64,000 nt of DNA from Phaeobacter piscinae (GTDB lineage Bacteria; Pseudomonadota; Alphaproteobacteria; Rhodobacterales; Rhodobacteraceae): positions 62,001 through 126,000 of the forward strand of contig NZ_CP010681.1 in NCBI RefSeq assembly GCF_002407245.1, read 5' to 3'. How positions within the stretch are numbered: position 1 is the stretch's first letter; each line of letters begins with the position of its first letter. The translations under genes and the position numbers were made by a program. Shown piece by piece: positions 1 to 10,068 of this stretch. A model generated the notes under the pieces. The model had not been told where the DNA came from. It did no database searches and worked only from the letters and a program-made list of their open reading frames with translations.

Positions 1-1335
1 ACCCGCGCCAAGACCGAAGCACTGGCGGCGGGGCTGCGCGAGGCGGGCCACGCGGCCTGCTACTATCATGGCGGTATGGACGCGGAGGATCGGCGCGGCG
101 TGGAGACCCGCTTTGCCCGCGAGGATGGGTTGATTGTGGTGGCAACCGTTGCCTTTGGCATGGGGATCGACAAGCCAGACATTCGCTGGGTTGCCCATGC
201 GGATCTGCCCAAATCCATCGAGGCCTATTATCAGGAAATCGGCCGTGGTGGCCGGGATGGCGCGCCTGCTGAGACGCTGACCCTGTTCGGGCCGGAGGAT
301 ATTCGCCTGCGCCGCAGCCAGATTGACGAAGGGCTGGCGCCTGCGGAGCGGCGCGGGGCAGACCACGCGCGGCTCAATGCCTTGCTGGGGCTGGCGGAGG
401 CGCTGAAATGTCGGCGGCAAACCCTGCTGGCCTATTTCGGCGAGGCGGCTGAACCCTGCGGCAATTGTGATCTCTGTGACCAGCCCGTGGATGTGTTCGA
501 CGGCACCACGGCGGTGCGCAAGGCGCTGTCGGCGATCCTGCGGACCAATGAGACCTATGGCTCGGGGCATCTGATCGACATTCTGGTGGGCAATATCACC
601 GACCGAGTGCGCGACAAGCGGCATGATGATCTGTCGGTTTTTGCCTGCGGCAAGGAATACGGCAAACGACAGTGGCAGGCGGTGTTCCGGCAGATGATGG
701 GGCATGATCTGGTGCGCCCGGATCCCGAACGCCATGGTGCCTTGCGGATGACCGAGGCGGCGCTGCCGGTGCTGCGCGGAGAGCAGGACATTGCGCTGCG
801 CCGCGACACCATCAGTTCGGCCAAGCGCAGCCCTGCGGTTAAGGCGCTGGTGTCTGATGAGGACGCGCCGCTGCTGTCGGCGCTGAAAGCCAAACGCCGC
901 GCGCTGGCGGAGGCACAAAAAGTGCCGGCCTATGTCATTTTCCCGGATCGAACCCTGATCGAGATGGCCGAAACACGTCCCGATACGCTGGACAAGATGG
1001 CGCGGATTGGCGGTGTCGGCGCCAAGAAGCTCGAGCGCTATGGCAGTGCATTCCTGGCGGTGATCACTGGCGAGAGTGAGGCGCTGCATCCGATGCGGCG
1101 CAAGTTGGCCGGGCGCGATGCCGGGTCGCTTTATGATGCGCTGATGGAGACGCAGACCCGTCTGGCGCGGGGCGATGACGGCACCGACAAACCGCTCAGC
1201 TGTTCCGCAGCGCAACTGGCGAAACTGGCGCAGATGCGTCCACAGGACGAAATGGCGATCACAAGGCTGTTAGGGGAGCGCCGCGCCGAACGTTTTGCGG
1301 CGGCGTTTCTGGACGTCCTGCGCGGCGCGGGCTAG
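1..1335 (+). CDS. recQ: ATP-dependent DNA helicase RecQ (5' end outside window)
   Basis: The reading frame is open from the first base, so the N-terminal part (Walker A and B motifs) lies upstream of the window; 444 residues are visible. These show helicase motifs V and VI (GMGIDKPD and the Q-E-I-G-R-G-G-R-D-G block), the RecQ zinc cluster with four cysteines near nt 408-483 (C..CGNCDLC), a winged-helix RQC region, and a C-terminal HRDC domain around nt 930-1110 (GGVGAKKLERYG). RecQ unwinds DNA 3' to 5' and works in RecF-pathway recombination and fork repair. The family is recognised from motif order. yaaA follows 29 bp downstream on the same strand. Confidence 0.96.
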   Translation, partial: TRAKTEALAAGLREAGHAACYYHGGMDAEDRRGVETRFAREDGLIVVATVAFGMGIDKPDIRWVAHADLPKSIEAYYQEIGRGGRDGAPAETLTLFGPEDIRLRRSQIDEGLAPAERRGADHARLNALLGLAEALKCRRQTLLAYFGEAAEPCGNCDLCDQPVDVFDGTTAVRKALSAILRTNETYGSGHLIDILVGNITDRVRDKRHDDLSVFACGKEYGKRQWQAVFRQMMGHDLVRPDPERHGALRMTEAALPVLRGEQDIALRRDTISSAKRSPAVKALVSDEDAPLLSALKAKRRALAEAQKVPAYVIFPDRTLIEMAETRPDTLDKMARIGGVGAKKLERYGSAFLAVITGESEALHPMRRKLAGRDAGSLYDALMETQTRLARGDDGTDKPLSCSAAQLAKLAQMRPQDEMAITRLLGERRAERFAAAFLDVLRGAG

Positions 1336-1364
1336 GTCTTGTCCAGAACAAACGGGGGCAGAAA

Positions 1365-2129
1365 ATGCTGGTAGTGACTTCTCCGGCGAAAAAGCTGGAC
1401 TGGAGCGAACGCGACGCAGATATGACGTGGCCCGCCATGCATGACGCGGCGGTGGAGCTGGCGTCGGTGGCGCGCGATCTGTCGGTCGCCGATCTGATGA
1501 AGCTGATGCATATCAGCGAGGATCTGGCAAAGCTGAACTATGAGCGGTTCCAGAGGTTTGCGGTTGATCCTGGCGCGGATGACATTCGCCCGGCGGCGCT
1601 GGCCTTTGCGGGCGATACCTATCAAGGGCTGGAGGCGGTGTCGCTGGAGGCTGAGGAGATGGGGTGGGCGCAGGATCACTTTCGCATTCTGTCGGGCCTA
1701 TACGGTCTGTTGCGGCCGCTGGACGCGATGCAGGCCTACCGGCTGGAGATGGGATCGCGTCTGAAAACCGAGCAGGGCAAGACCCTTTATGACTATTGGG
1801 GGCGTGCGATCTCTGATGCGCTGAATGCGCAGGGGGAGGCCGTGGACGGCGATGTGCTGGTGAACTGTGCCAGCCAGGAATATTTCGGGGCCGTGGATCG
1901 TGATGCGCTGAAGCTGCGCGTGGTGACGCCGGTATTCATGGAAGACAAGAACGGGACGCCCAAGGTTGTCAGCTTCTACGCCAAGCGGGCGCGGGGCGCG
2001 ATGGCGCGGTACATCATTCAGAACCGGCTTACCGATCCCGCGGCATTGCTGGATTTTGACAGCGGCGGCTATCGCTACATGCCGGAGATGTCGCAGCCGG
2101 ATCAGCCGGTGTTTCTGCGCGCGGGCTGA
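1365..2129 (+). CDS. yaaA: YaaA-family peroxide stress protein (DUF328)
   Basis: This 254-residue protein is the usual length for the family and begins MLVVTSPAKKLDW, the typical YaaA opening. Other family blocks are VNCASQEYF near the middle and the basic ARGAMARYI stretch near the C-terminus. In E. coli, YaaA binds DNA and lowers free iron during peroxide stress; the same role here is by family only. It follows recQ by 29 bp and could be cotranscribed, giving a pairing with DNA-damage protection. It converges with the histidine kinase gene 27 bp downstream. Confidence 0.9.
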   Translation: MLVVTSPAKKLDWSERDADMTWPAMHDAAVELASVARDLSVADLMKLMHISEDLAKLNYERFQRFAVDPGADDIRPAALAFAGDTYQGLEAVSLEAEEMGWAQDHFRILSGLYGLLRPLDAMQAYRLEMGSRLKTEQGKTLYDYWGRAISDALNAQGEAVDGDVLVNCASQEYFGAVDRDALKLRVVTPVFMEDKNGTPKVVSFYAKRARGAMARYIIQNRLTDPAALLDFDSGGYRYMPEMSQPDQPVFLRAG

Positions 2130-2156
2130 TCGCAAGAGGAGCAGGGGACTGCCGGG

Positions 2157-4466
2157 TCAGGCGGCACCAGTCTGGGTGATCGTCTCGTGGGTGAGCGGCG
2201 CTGCCTCCGCCGGGAGATAGGCGTGAATGCGTTCATGGATCAGCGCCTTGCGCAGGGGTTTGGTCAGGTAATGATCCAGCCCTGCAGCGAGAATGCCATC
2301 GGAATCACCGGCCATGGCATGGGCGGTCAGCGCGATGATCGGGACGTAGGTGCCCGTGCCGTGTTCCAGCGCGCGAATTTTCTGGGTTGCTTCCTTGCCA
2401 TCCATGACGGGCATGGAAATGTCCATGAAGATCAGATCCGGCTGAAATGACTGATATGCCTCCAGCGCCTCTATCCCGTTGCTGACAAATTGCAGGTCTA
2501 TGTTCAGATCCTTCACCATCTTGCGGAAGACAAGCTGGTTGGTGCGATTGTCCTCTGCAGCCAGCACCCGCATAAGCCGCTGCGTCGGGCGCGTGCTGAC
2601 GGCGGCGAGAGGAGGGGGCGCGGCCGGAGTAGGCTGGGGTGGATCGGGATCTGTTGCGACGCTGCTCAGCTCTGGTGGTGTCACCACGGTTTCGGGAGCG
2701 GCAGAGGGGCCGGTCGCTGATCCGCGGCCGGGCAGTTCGACCAGCCTCTGGAACAGCTCATCCCGCTGGATCGGTTTCAGAAGCACGCTGTCCGTCACCG
2801 ATTGTACATCTGAATTGCTGGATGCAGTGGGATCGCTGCTGAGCATCAGAATCGGCACCTGCGCAAAAGGTCCAGAGCGCAGTTTCTGTGCCAGTTCGAT
2901 ACCATTCTGATCTGGCAATTGTTCGTCGCAGACCACCAGATCAACATCGTCTGGCATGCCGGCAATCGCAGCGGCGCCGTTGTCAAATACCGTGACTTCC
3001 AACCCCAGCATGGCCAATTGTTTGCTGAGCACATCGCGCATCACCGATTGCGAATCGATGACGGCGATCTGGCACAACCCCTTGGGCAGGGTGGGGATAC
3101 TGGTGGAGGCGCCTTCCGCCAGCGGCAGTTCCATGCGGAAGCCAAAGCAGGATCCCTTGCCCTCCTGGCTTTCGACCCAGATCTCACCGTCCATCAATTC
3201 AATCAGGCGTTTGGAGATCGCAAGGCCAAGGCCGGTGCCCTCAAACTGGCGATTGCGCTCATCCTCGACCTGATTGAACTCGCCAAAGATGTCCTGAACC
3301 TTCTCCTCTGGGATGCCGATGCCGGTGTCTTCGATCGTGACGTGGATTGAGGAGACTTTGTCATCCGCATTGGAGATGCCGGTGATTTGCAGCGCGACAT
3401 GCCCCTCGGAGGTGAATTTTACCGCGTTGCCCACGAGATTGGTAAGAACCTGACGAATGCGTCCGGGGTCCCCGACAAAGCTGGTTGGCAGGAACAGGTC
3501 ATAATCCAGCAGCAGTGTCAGCCCCTTGTCCCGCGCGGTGGGCTGCAACAGCATCAGCACCTCATGGACGCTACGTTCCAGATCAAAGGGTTCGGGGTGC
3601 AGCTGCAGTTTCTGCGCTTCGATTTTGGAATAATCGAGCACGTCATTGATGATGACCAGCAGCGCCTCTCCGGAATTCTTGATCGTGTTGGCGTAGAGCT
3701 GCTGTTCCTCGCTCAAATTGGTGTCGCTGAGCAGCTCCGCCATGCCGACAACCCCATTCATCGGGGTGCGAATCTCGTGGGACATATTGGCAAGGAAAGC
3801 GGATTTTGCTCGGTTTGCAGCCTCAGCCCGTTCACGGGCGGCCTGCAACTCTTCCTCATATTGAACGGTAGAGGTGATATCGAGCGCAAGGCTGACCATA
3901 TCACCACCGTGGCCACGTTGATCCAAGAGCCGCAGGTAGCGATCATCCCACATCCGCACGACCACCGGTTCCGGGGAGGGGGACAACCAGCGTTCCGACA
4001 TCTGCGCGCGCCAGTGATCCGGGTCCTGTTCGCCGGTGTTGACCAGCCCCTCATCGGTGAGGATCTGCAGGATCCGCACGTAGGAGACGCCCGGCGTCAC
4101 CTCCTCCAGACCGTCGAACAGATCGAGATAGGCGGTATTGGCGCCAATCAGTTTGCTGTCTGAATCAAAAAAGGCAAACCCATCCTGAAAGGCTTGGATC
4201 GAATGCCAGAGACGACGCTCGGCGCGCTCAACTTTCTCATTGGCAGTCGAGAGATCCGATTTCACCTTGGCATTTTCGTCGCGGACAGTGGCCACTTCCG
4301 CTTGCGTGACACCAATTTGCCGGGTCAGGGCCAGGGCATGGCGCCCCAGTTTGCGGTTGGCTGCCGAAAGCTCCGCCTGCTTTAGCTCAAGCAGGCGTTC
4401 CGCCGCGAGACGCGCGCGTCGTTCTTCCGTCAATCTGTCAGCAAGGTTCATCCCTGCGAACTCCAC
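2157..4466 (-). CDS. Soluble hybrid sensor histidine kinase with two receiver domains
   Basis: 769 residues with no signal peptide or membrane segment. In order: an N-terminal coiled coil (about 1-85); a PAS-like sensor region (about 90-200); HisKA with the phospho-accepting His230 in SHEIRTP; HATPase_c with N-box NAVKF, DTGIGIPE and GTGLGLAIS; a first receiver with Asp514 in VVCDEQLP; a Pro/Ala-rich linker; and a second receiver with Asp682 in FMDISMPVMDG and the conserved Lys of LTKP. The protein probably senses a cytoplasmic signal and relays phosphate His-Asp, possibly onward to a separate Hpt protein. No partner regulator is adjacent. It is transcribed divergently from the alpha-2-macroglobulin gene across about 130 bp. 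Confidence 0.93.
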   Translation of the reverse strand: MEFAGMNLADRLTEERRARLAAERLLELKQAELSAANRKLGRHALALTRQIGVTQAEVATVRDENAKVKSDLSTANEKVERAERRLWHSIQAFQDGFAFFDSDSKLIGANTAYLDLFDGLEEVTPGVSYVRILQILTDEGLVNTGEQDPDHWRAQMSERWLSPSPEPVVVRMWDDRYLRLLDQRGHGGDMVSLALDITSTVQYEEELQAARERAEAANRAKSAFLANMSHEIRTPMNGVVGMAELLSDTNLSEEQQLYANTIKNSGEALLVIINDVLDYSKIEAQKLQLHPEPFDLERSVHEVLMLLQPTARDKGLTLLLDYDLFLPTSFVGDPGRIRQVLTNLVGNAVKFTSEGHVALQITGISNADDKVSSIHVTIEDTGIGIPEEKVQDIFGEFNQVEDERNRQFEGTGLGLAISKRLIELMDGEIWVESQEGKGSCFGFRMELPLAEGASTSIPTLPKGLCQIAVIDSQSVMRDVLSKQLAMLGLEVTVFDNGAAAIAGMPDDVDLVVCDEQLPDQNGIELAQKLRSGPFAQVPILMLSSDPTASSNSDVQSVTDSVLLKPIQRDELFQRLVELPGRGSATGPSAAPETVVTPPELSSVATDPDPPQPTPAAPPPLAAVSTRPTQRLMRVLAAEDNRTNQLVFRKMVKDLNIDLQFVSNGIEALEAYQSFQPDLIFMDISMPVMDGKEATQKIRALEHGTGTYVPIIALTAHAMAGDSDGILAAGLDHYLTKPLRKALIHERIHAYLPAEAAPLTHETITQTGAA

Positions 4467-4599
4467 ATAAAACCAACACGACTTGTCCGCCCTAGTCTGG
4501 GGGGCAGAGATTAAATTGAGATTAGCCCATCTGTTACGCTGCGATATCTTGCCATGGCGTTAACCCCATGCCAGCCTTGAGACAGGTTTGGAGGGTTCC

Positions 4600-7500
4600 A
4601 TGGTACGCGTTCTTGTTCCGTTTATTGTAGTTTTGTGCGGTTTGATAGTTCAACCTTTAGTTGCATATGCTGATTCATTTTTTCCTGAAACCAGATACGT
4701 CGTACGACGTGACACCGATCATTTTGGCGCTGACTTGGGGGCGCTATTTGACACTGATTTGCGTAGCTGTGCACGGGCCTGTTCGGCACAGGTGGATTGC
4801 GTCGGGTTCGCTTTCAACAGCCGATCGAACGCCTGTTTCCCGAAATCCGCGATGGATCAGCCATCGTCCTATGAAGGCGCGTTTTCGGCGCATAAGCTAA
4901 CCGGTAGCCGCGCCCAGAGGCAGGCGGCGGAGGTGCGGGCCGCTGCACTGAAGGGGGTGCAGAAAAATGACCTAGCGCAGGCGGCAAAACAGGCTCAAAA
5001 CCTTGGGTTGCGCTTTCCCATAGGGGGAGGCAGCGTTGATGAACTGGTTGCGGCGGCGCAGAGCGCGTCGCCCGCGACAGGCTTGCGTTGGATTGCGGAA
5101 GCGGTGGTGCTGAGTGACCGGAGCGATCTGTGGCTGGACTATGCCCGGCGGCTGTTGCGGCAGGAGGTGCAAGGATCGGCGCAGCGGCGCGCCCATGAGG
5201 CGGCCCTTTCGGCGGCGCTCAACAGTTATCTGCGTGGCCCGGATGATGCCGCTGAGGCGCAGGCTCTGGCCACTGCGGCCAGGGCATTGGAACAGCTGGG
5301 GCGCGGGCGTGCTGCGCTGGCAGTTCTGCGGCTGGCGGCTGAGCGGGACAACAGCCCGAAACTGGCGGCCCGTCTGGACGACGCAATTGCCAAATTTGGA
5401 TTTCGGGTCACCGGAAGCCGGGTAGAAAGCGACAGCGCATCGCCCCGTATATGTGTCGAATTTTCCGAAGATTTGGCACCAAGCGGGGTCGTCTACGATG
5501 ATTTCATCAAGCTGGCGGATCCGCGTCTGGTGGCTGAGTCGGCGGGGCGGGAGCTTTGCGTGGATGGGGTCGATCACGGCACCCGCTACCGGCTGACGCT
5601 GCGCCGGGGGCTGCCTGCCGGCAGCGGTGAGACATTGGCCAAGGATGTGACGCTGACCCATTACGTGCGGGATCGCGGGCCGAGTGTCCGATTCTCCGGT
5701 CGGTCTTACGTATTGCCCAAGGGCGATCAGGTGGCGGTGCCGGTGGAGACGGTGAATGCCACCACGCTGGAGCTGCGCCTGCGCCGTGTCAGTGACCGCA
5801 ATCTGCTGCGCAGTCTGCAGGAGGACTACTTTGCCCGACCGCTGTCGCAATGGCAGGAGGAACAGTTCGCCAGCGATATCGCCGAGGAGATCTGGAGCGG
5901 CACCGCCGAGGTCTCGCAGACATTGAACCAAGCGGTGACCACACGACTGCCGCTGGATCAGGCGCTGGCGGATCAACCGGTGGGGATCTACGCACTGAGT
6001 GCGCAGCTGCCCGGCGCCGACCCTTATGAGAGCCCGGCCGCGACCCAGTGGTTTGTGCTGACCGATCTGGGGCTGAGTACGATGCTGGGCAGTGACGGGT
6101 TGCATGTGCAGGTGCAGGGGCTTTCCGATGCTGCGCCGCGTGCTGGTGTGCGGGTAGAGCTGATCTCCAACGCCAACGCCGTCTTGGGAACTTCGGTGAG
6201 TGATGCCGAGGGCTATGCGCAATTTGATGCGGGTCTGACCCGTGGACAGGGCGCGTCTGCTCCGGCTGTCCTGATGGCGCAAACGGGCGCGGCAGGTGAG
6301 GCTGCCGCTGATTTTGCCTTTCTTTCGCTGCGGGATGCCGCCTTTGACCTGTCGGATCGGGGCGTTGAGGGGCGCGTGGCGCCAGGGCCGGTTGATGTGT
6401 TTTTGACCACGGATCGCGGCGCCTATCGTGCCGGAGAGGTGATCCATGCCACAGCCCTTGCCCGTGATGCGACGGCGCAGGCGATCGCGGGCCTGCCGTT
6501 GATCGCGGTTCTGACCCGCCCCGATGGGGTCGAATATGCCCGGCTGATTTCGGATCAGGGGGTGGCTGGCGGGCATGTCTTTGCGCTGCCGGTGGGAGAG
6601 ACCGCGCCACGTGGCACCTGGCGGTTGTCGATCCTGTCTGATCCCAAAGCACCGGCACTGGCTAGCCGACAGATTCTGGTTGAGGATTTTCTGCCTGAAC
6701 GCATTGATTTCACCCAGACTCTGACAGCCGCGACTGGGCAGGCGTTGCGCCCCGGTACCAGCAGCCCCTTGCGGATTGAGGCGCGGTATCTGTTTGGTGC
6801 GCCGGGCCGGGATCTCAGTATCGACGGCGAGGTCACGCTGCGCCCGGCGGATCAGGTGGCGGGCTGGGACGGCTACCGCTTTGGCCGCTACGACGATGTA
6901 GTATCCCCACAAAGCCGCCATTTCGGCGGCGCGCGGACGGATGCGGAGGGGATCGGGACGCTTTCGGTGGCACTGCCCGAGATTGAGGCGCTGGGGCAGC
7001 CGCTTGTCGCGGAGGTGACCACTCGTCTGAGTGATGGCAGCGCCCGTCCGGTTGAACGGCAGCTGAGCGTGGCCCTGCAGCCGTCCGGCCCGGTGATTGG
7101 CATCAAACCGCTGTTTGAGGATGTTGTCGCAGAGGGCGATGCGGCGCGGTTTTCCATTGTCGCGCTGGCTCCGGATGGCAACCCGCAGGATATGTCGGTC
7201 ACGTGGACGCTGAACCGGGTGGAAACGCGCTACCAGTGGTACCAGCTTTATGGCAACTGGAACTGGGAGCCGACGACCCGTCGCAGCCGTGTTGCAACCG
7301 GCGCGGCACAGGTGAATGCCACCACGCCACTGGTGCTGGAGCAGCCTGTTGATTGGGGCAGGTATGAGTTGGTGGTGGAGCATCAGGGCGTGCCTCATGT
7401 CGCGGCGTCCAGTGATTTCTATGCAGGCTGGTACTTCCCGGACGAAGGGGCGGATACGCCCGACCAGCTGGAGGTGTCCTTGGATCGTGACAGCTATGAG

Positions 7501-10068
7501 CCGGGGGATACTGCACGCCTGCGCGTGGTGAGCCGCGCGGCCGGAACCGCACTGGTGTCGGTGATGTCGAACCGGTTGATCAGCCGCCAGATGGTCGAGG
7601 TACCTGCGGGGGAAACCGTGGTCCCGCTGAATGTTACCGCTGATTGGGGCAGTGGCGCCTATGTCTCTGCCATGGTGGTACAGCCGCTGGAGGGCAAGGC
7701 GGATCAAAGCCCGACCCGGGCGCTGGGGCTGGCGCATGCAACGGTCATCCGCCCCGGACAGGAACTGCAGGTGGCGCTAGACCTGCCCGAGGTGGCCCGG
7801 CCACGCAGGACCGAGCTTGCCAAGGTTGAGGTGCGCGGCACCGCCCCCGGTGAAGAGGTCTGGCTGACACTGGCGGCGGTTGATCTGGGGATCCTCAATC
7901 TGACCGGATTTCAGAGCCCGGATCCATCGGCACATTACTATGGCCAGCGACGGCTGGGGATGGAGCTGCGCGATTTATACGGACGGTTGATTGAGACTAG
8001 CACCGGGGCGCTTGGCCGGGTGCGTTCGGGCGGGGATGCGGGCGCGGGAATGCGGTTGCAGTCGCCACCACCGACGCAGGATCTGATGGCCGTGTTTTCC
8101 GGCCCGGTGAAGCTTGACGCGGAGGGGCACGCCGAGGTGCCGATCGCGCTGCCGCCCTTTAACGGAACGGTACGGGTGATGGCTGTGGCCTGGTCGCAGG
8201 GTGCGGTGGGTCAGGCCGCCGAAGACATGCTGGTTCGGGATCCGATTGTGGTCAGTGCATCGGCACCGCGGTTTCTGGCGCCGGGCGATAGCAGTCGGGT
8301 GCAGATCGAGGTCACCCATGCGGACGGCCCTGCTGGTCGGCTGGAGCTTGCGGCCCGCACCCTTGGAGCGGGGCTGGAGATCGGGGCGCTGCCCCAAACG
8401 CTTGACCTGGCGCCGGGCGGCAGCGAGACCGTGATCCTGCCCATTGCGGCGCTGTCCGTTGGCGACCCGGAGATAGAGCTGACGCTGACCACGGCTGAGG
8501 GCGAAACCCTGATCCAAACGCTGCGCCTGCCGGTGCGGGCCAATGATCCAGCGGTTGCGACCACCCGCCGTTTCCAGTTGGCGGCGGGGAACAGTTTCCT
8601 ATTCTCCTCTGACGTCTTTACCGGATTGCGACCAGAGGGCGCGCGCGCGGTGATGTCTGCGGGGCCACTGGCGCGATTTGATGTGCCGGGGCTGCTCAAC
8701 GGGTTGGATCTCTACCCCTATGGTTGCACCGAGCAGGTGACCTCGCGCGCATTGCCGTTGCTGTATCTGTCATCGGTGGCAGAGGCCGCGGGACTGGGGA
8801 ATGCGCCTGAGGTCACCGCAAAGATCGACGGCGCCATTCGGCAGGTGCTGGCGCGGCAGGCCAGCAACGGTGGCTTTGGCCTGTGGCGCGCCGAAAGTGG
8901 TGATTTCTGGCTGGATGCCTATGCCAGCGATTTTCTGAGCCGAGCACGGGCGCAGGGCTATCAGGTGGCCGACACCCGGTTCCGTCAGGCGCTGGACAAT
9001 CTGCGCAACCGGGTCAACTACGCGCCCGATTTTGACACGGGCGGTGAAGATATCGCCTATGCTCTGTTGGTTCTGGCCCGCGAGGGCGAGGCGGCAATGG
9101 GGGATCTGCGCTACTATGCGGATGTGAAAGCGGGCGATTTCGCCACGCCGCTGGCGGTGGCGCAGGTGGGGGCGGCTCTGGCGACCTATGGCGATCAGCG
9201 TCGCGCAGATCAGATGTTCGCCCGTGCCGCTGCGATGCTGCAAGGCGCTGATCCCGATCCAACCCTGTGGCGCACCGACTATGGCAGCCTGCGCCGCGAT
9301 CAGGCCGGGGTTCTGGCCCTGGCCAGTGAGGCCGGGTCCGACGCGGTGGATCGTCGCGCCCTGAGTGCGGGGTTGGTCGCGGAGGGTCGGGGGCTCTCCA
9401 CACAGGAAAGCGCCTGGACGCTGATGGCGGCCCATGCGCTGATTGGTGGGGATGGCGGATCCGGGTTGCTGGTCAATGGGCAAGCCGCAGATGGCCCCAT
9501 GGTTGAGGTGCTGGACGGTAGCCAAGATCAGGACCCGCTGGCGTTGACCGCTGCCTCCGGTAGGGATGTGGACATCACGCTGACCACGCTGGGTGTGCCG
9601 CTGGTTGCGGCCCCTGCGGGCGGAACCGGCTACAGCATCGAACGCAGATATTATTCGATGGAAGGTGAGGCGCTGGCGCCGGATCAGTTCACCGTTGGCG
9701 ACCGGTTTGTCACGGTGCTGCGGGTGGTTCCGTTTGAGCCGGTTGGCGCAAGATTGATGGTCAATGATCCGCTGCCTGCGGGGCTGGAGATCGATAACCC
9801 GAGCCTGCTGCGCTCCGGTGATGTGCGCGGTCTCGACTGGCTCACGCTGAGCGAGGCCCGCCATGCCGAGTTTCGTGCGGATCGGTTTCTGGCGGCGATC
9901 GACCTGCGGCGTGGGCGCGATGGAGAGGCGGGCTCGCCTGTGACGCTGGCCTATGTGGCGCGCGCAGTCACGCCGGGTCTGTTCCATCATCCGGCGGCCT
10001 CGGTTGAGGATATGTATCGGCCTGCCTATCGCGCTCGCACCGCGACGGGCCGCGTCCAGGTCCGGTGA
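4600..10068 (+). CDS. Bacterial alpha-2-macroglobulin family protein with N-terminal PAN domain
   Basis: A 1822-residue periplasmic protease trap. I chose ATG 4600 because GGAGGG at 4590-4595 precedes it and the sequence then reads as a signal peptide ending near VAYA. A frame-consistent TTG 12 bp upstream would cover the Shine-Dalgarno. A cysteine-rich PAN/Apple-like domain (about 28-95) follows the signal, then repeated macroglobulin beta domains, a bait region and the thioester motif C-T-E-Q with Cys1376. The C-terminus carries the complement-like alpha/alpha barrel (NGGFGLW) and receptor-type domain. By family knowledge (E. coli YfhM/ECAM), incoming proteases cleave the bait and are covalently captured. 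The stop overlaps the pbpC start by 4 bp (GTGA), the classic gene pairing. Confidence 0.95.
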   Translation: MVRVLVPFIVVLCGLIVQPLVAYADSFFPETRYVVRRDTDHFGADLGALFDTDLRSCARACSAQVDCVGFAFNSRSNACFPKSAMDQPSSYEGAFSAHKLTGSRAQRQAAEVRAAALKGVQKNDLAQAAKQAQNLGLRFPIGGGSVDELVAAAQSASPATGLRWIAEAVVLSDRSDLWLDYARRLLRQEVQGSAQRRAHEAALSAALNSYLRGPDDAAEAQALATAARALEQLGRGRAALAVLRLAAERDNSPKLAARLDDAIAKFGFRVTGSRVESDSASPRICVEFSEDLAPSGVVYDDFIKLADPRLVAESAGRELCVDGVDHGTRYRLTLRRGLPAGSGETLAKDVTLTHYVRDRGPSVRFSGRSYVLPKGDQVAVPVETVNATTLELRLRRVSDRNLLRSLQEDYFARPLSQWQEEQFASDIAEEIWSGTAEVSQTLNQAVTTRLPLDQALADQPVGIYALSAQLPGADPYESPAATQWFVLTDLGLSTMLGSDGLHVQVQGLSDAAPRAGVRVELISNANAVLGTSVSDAEGYAQFDAGLTRGQGASAPAVLMAQTGAAGEAAADFAFLSLRDAAFDLSDRGVEGRVAPGPVDVFLTTDRGAYRAGEVIHATALARDATAQAIAGLPLIAVLTRPDGVEYARLISDQGVAGGHVFALPVGETAPRGTWRLSILSDPKAPALASRQILVEDFLPERIDFTQTLTAATGQALRPGTSSPLRIEARYLFGAPGRDLSIDGEVTLRPADQVAGWDGYRFGRYDDVVSPQSRHFGGARTDAEGIGTLSVALPEIEALGQPLVAEVTTRLSDGSARPVERQLSVALQPSGPVIGIKPLFEDVVAEGDAARFSIVALAPDGNPQDMSVTWTLNRVETRYQWYQLYGNWNWEPTTRRSRVATGAAQVNATTPLVLEQPVDWGRYELVVEHQGVPHVAASSDFYAGWYFPDEGADTPDQLEVSLDRDSYEPGDTARLRVVSRAAGTALVSVMSNRLISRQMVEVPAGETVVPLNVTADWGSGAYVSAMVVQPLEGKADQSPTRALGLAHATVIRPGQELQVALDLPEVARPRRTELAKVEVRGTAPGEEVWLTLAAVDLGILNLTGFQSPDPSAHYYGQRRLGMELRDLYGRLIETSTGALGRVRSGGDAGAGMRLQSPPPTQDLMAVFSGPVKLDAEGHAEVPIALPPFNGTVRVMAVAWSQGAVGQAAEDMLVRDPIVVSASAPRFLAPGDSSRVQIEVTHADGPAGRLELAARTLGAGLEIGALPQTLDLAPGGSETVILPIAALSVGDPEIELTLTTAEGETLIQTLRLPVRANDPAVATTRRFQLAAGNSFLFSSDVFTGLRPEGARAVMSAGPLARFDVPGLLNGLDLYPYGCTEQVTSRALPLLYLSSVAEAAGLGNAPEVTAKIDGAIRQVLARQASNGGFGLWRAESGDFWLDAYASDFLSRARAQGYQVADTRFRQALDNLRNRVNYAPDFDTGGEDIAYALLVLAREGEAAMGDLRYYADVKAGDFATPLAVAQVGAALATYGDQRRADQMFARAAAMLQGADPDPTLWRTDYGSLRRDQAGVLALASEAGSDAVDRRALSAGLVAEGRGLSTQESAWTLMAAHALIGGDGGSGLLVNGQAADGPMVEVLDGSQDQDPLALTAASGRDVDITLTTLGVPLVAAPAGGTGYSIERRYYSMEGEALAPDQFTVGDRFVTVLRVVPFEPVGARLMVNDPLPAGLEIDNPSLLRSGDVRGLDWLTLSEARHAEFRADRFLAAIDLRRGRDGEAGSPVTLAYVARAVTPGLFHHPAASVEDMYRPAYRARTATGRVQVR

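Noticed and set aside
4972..7737. A 921-codon open frame on the minus strand
   Set aside because: It is antisense to the alpha-2-macroglobulin gene; its Arg/His/Gln-rich translation has no family motifs and reflects high GC at third positions of the real gene.
8770..9990. A 406-codon minus-strand open frame
   Set aside because: Antisense to the C-terminal part of the alpha-2-macroglobulin gene, with biased composition and no family signature.
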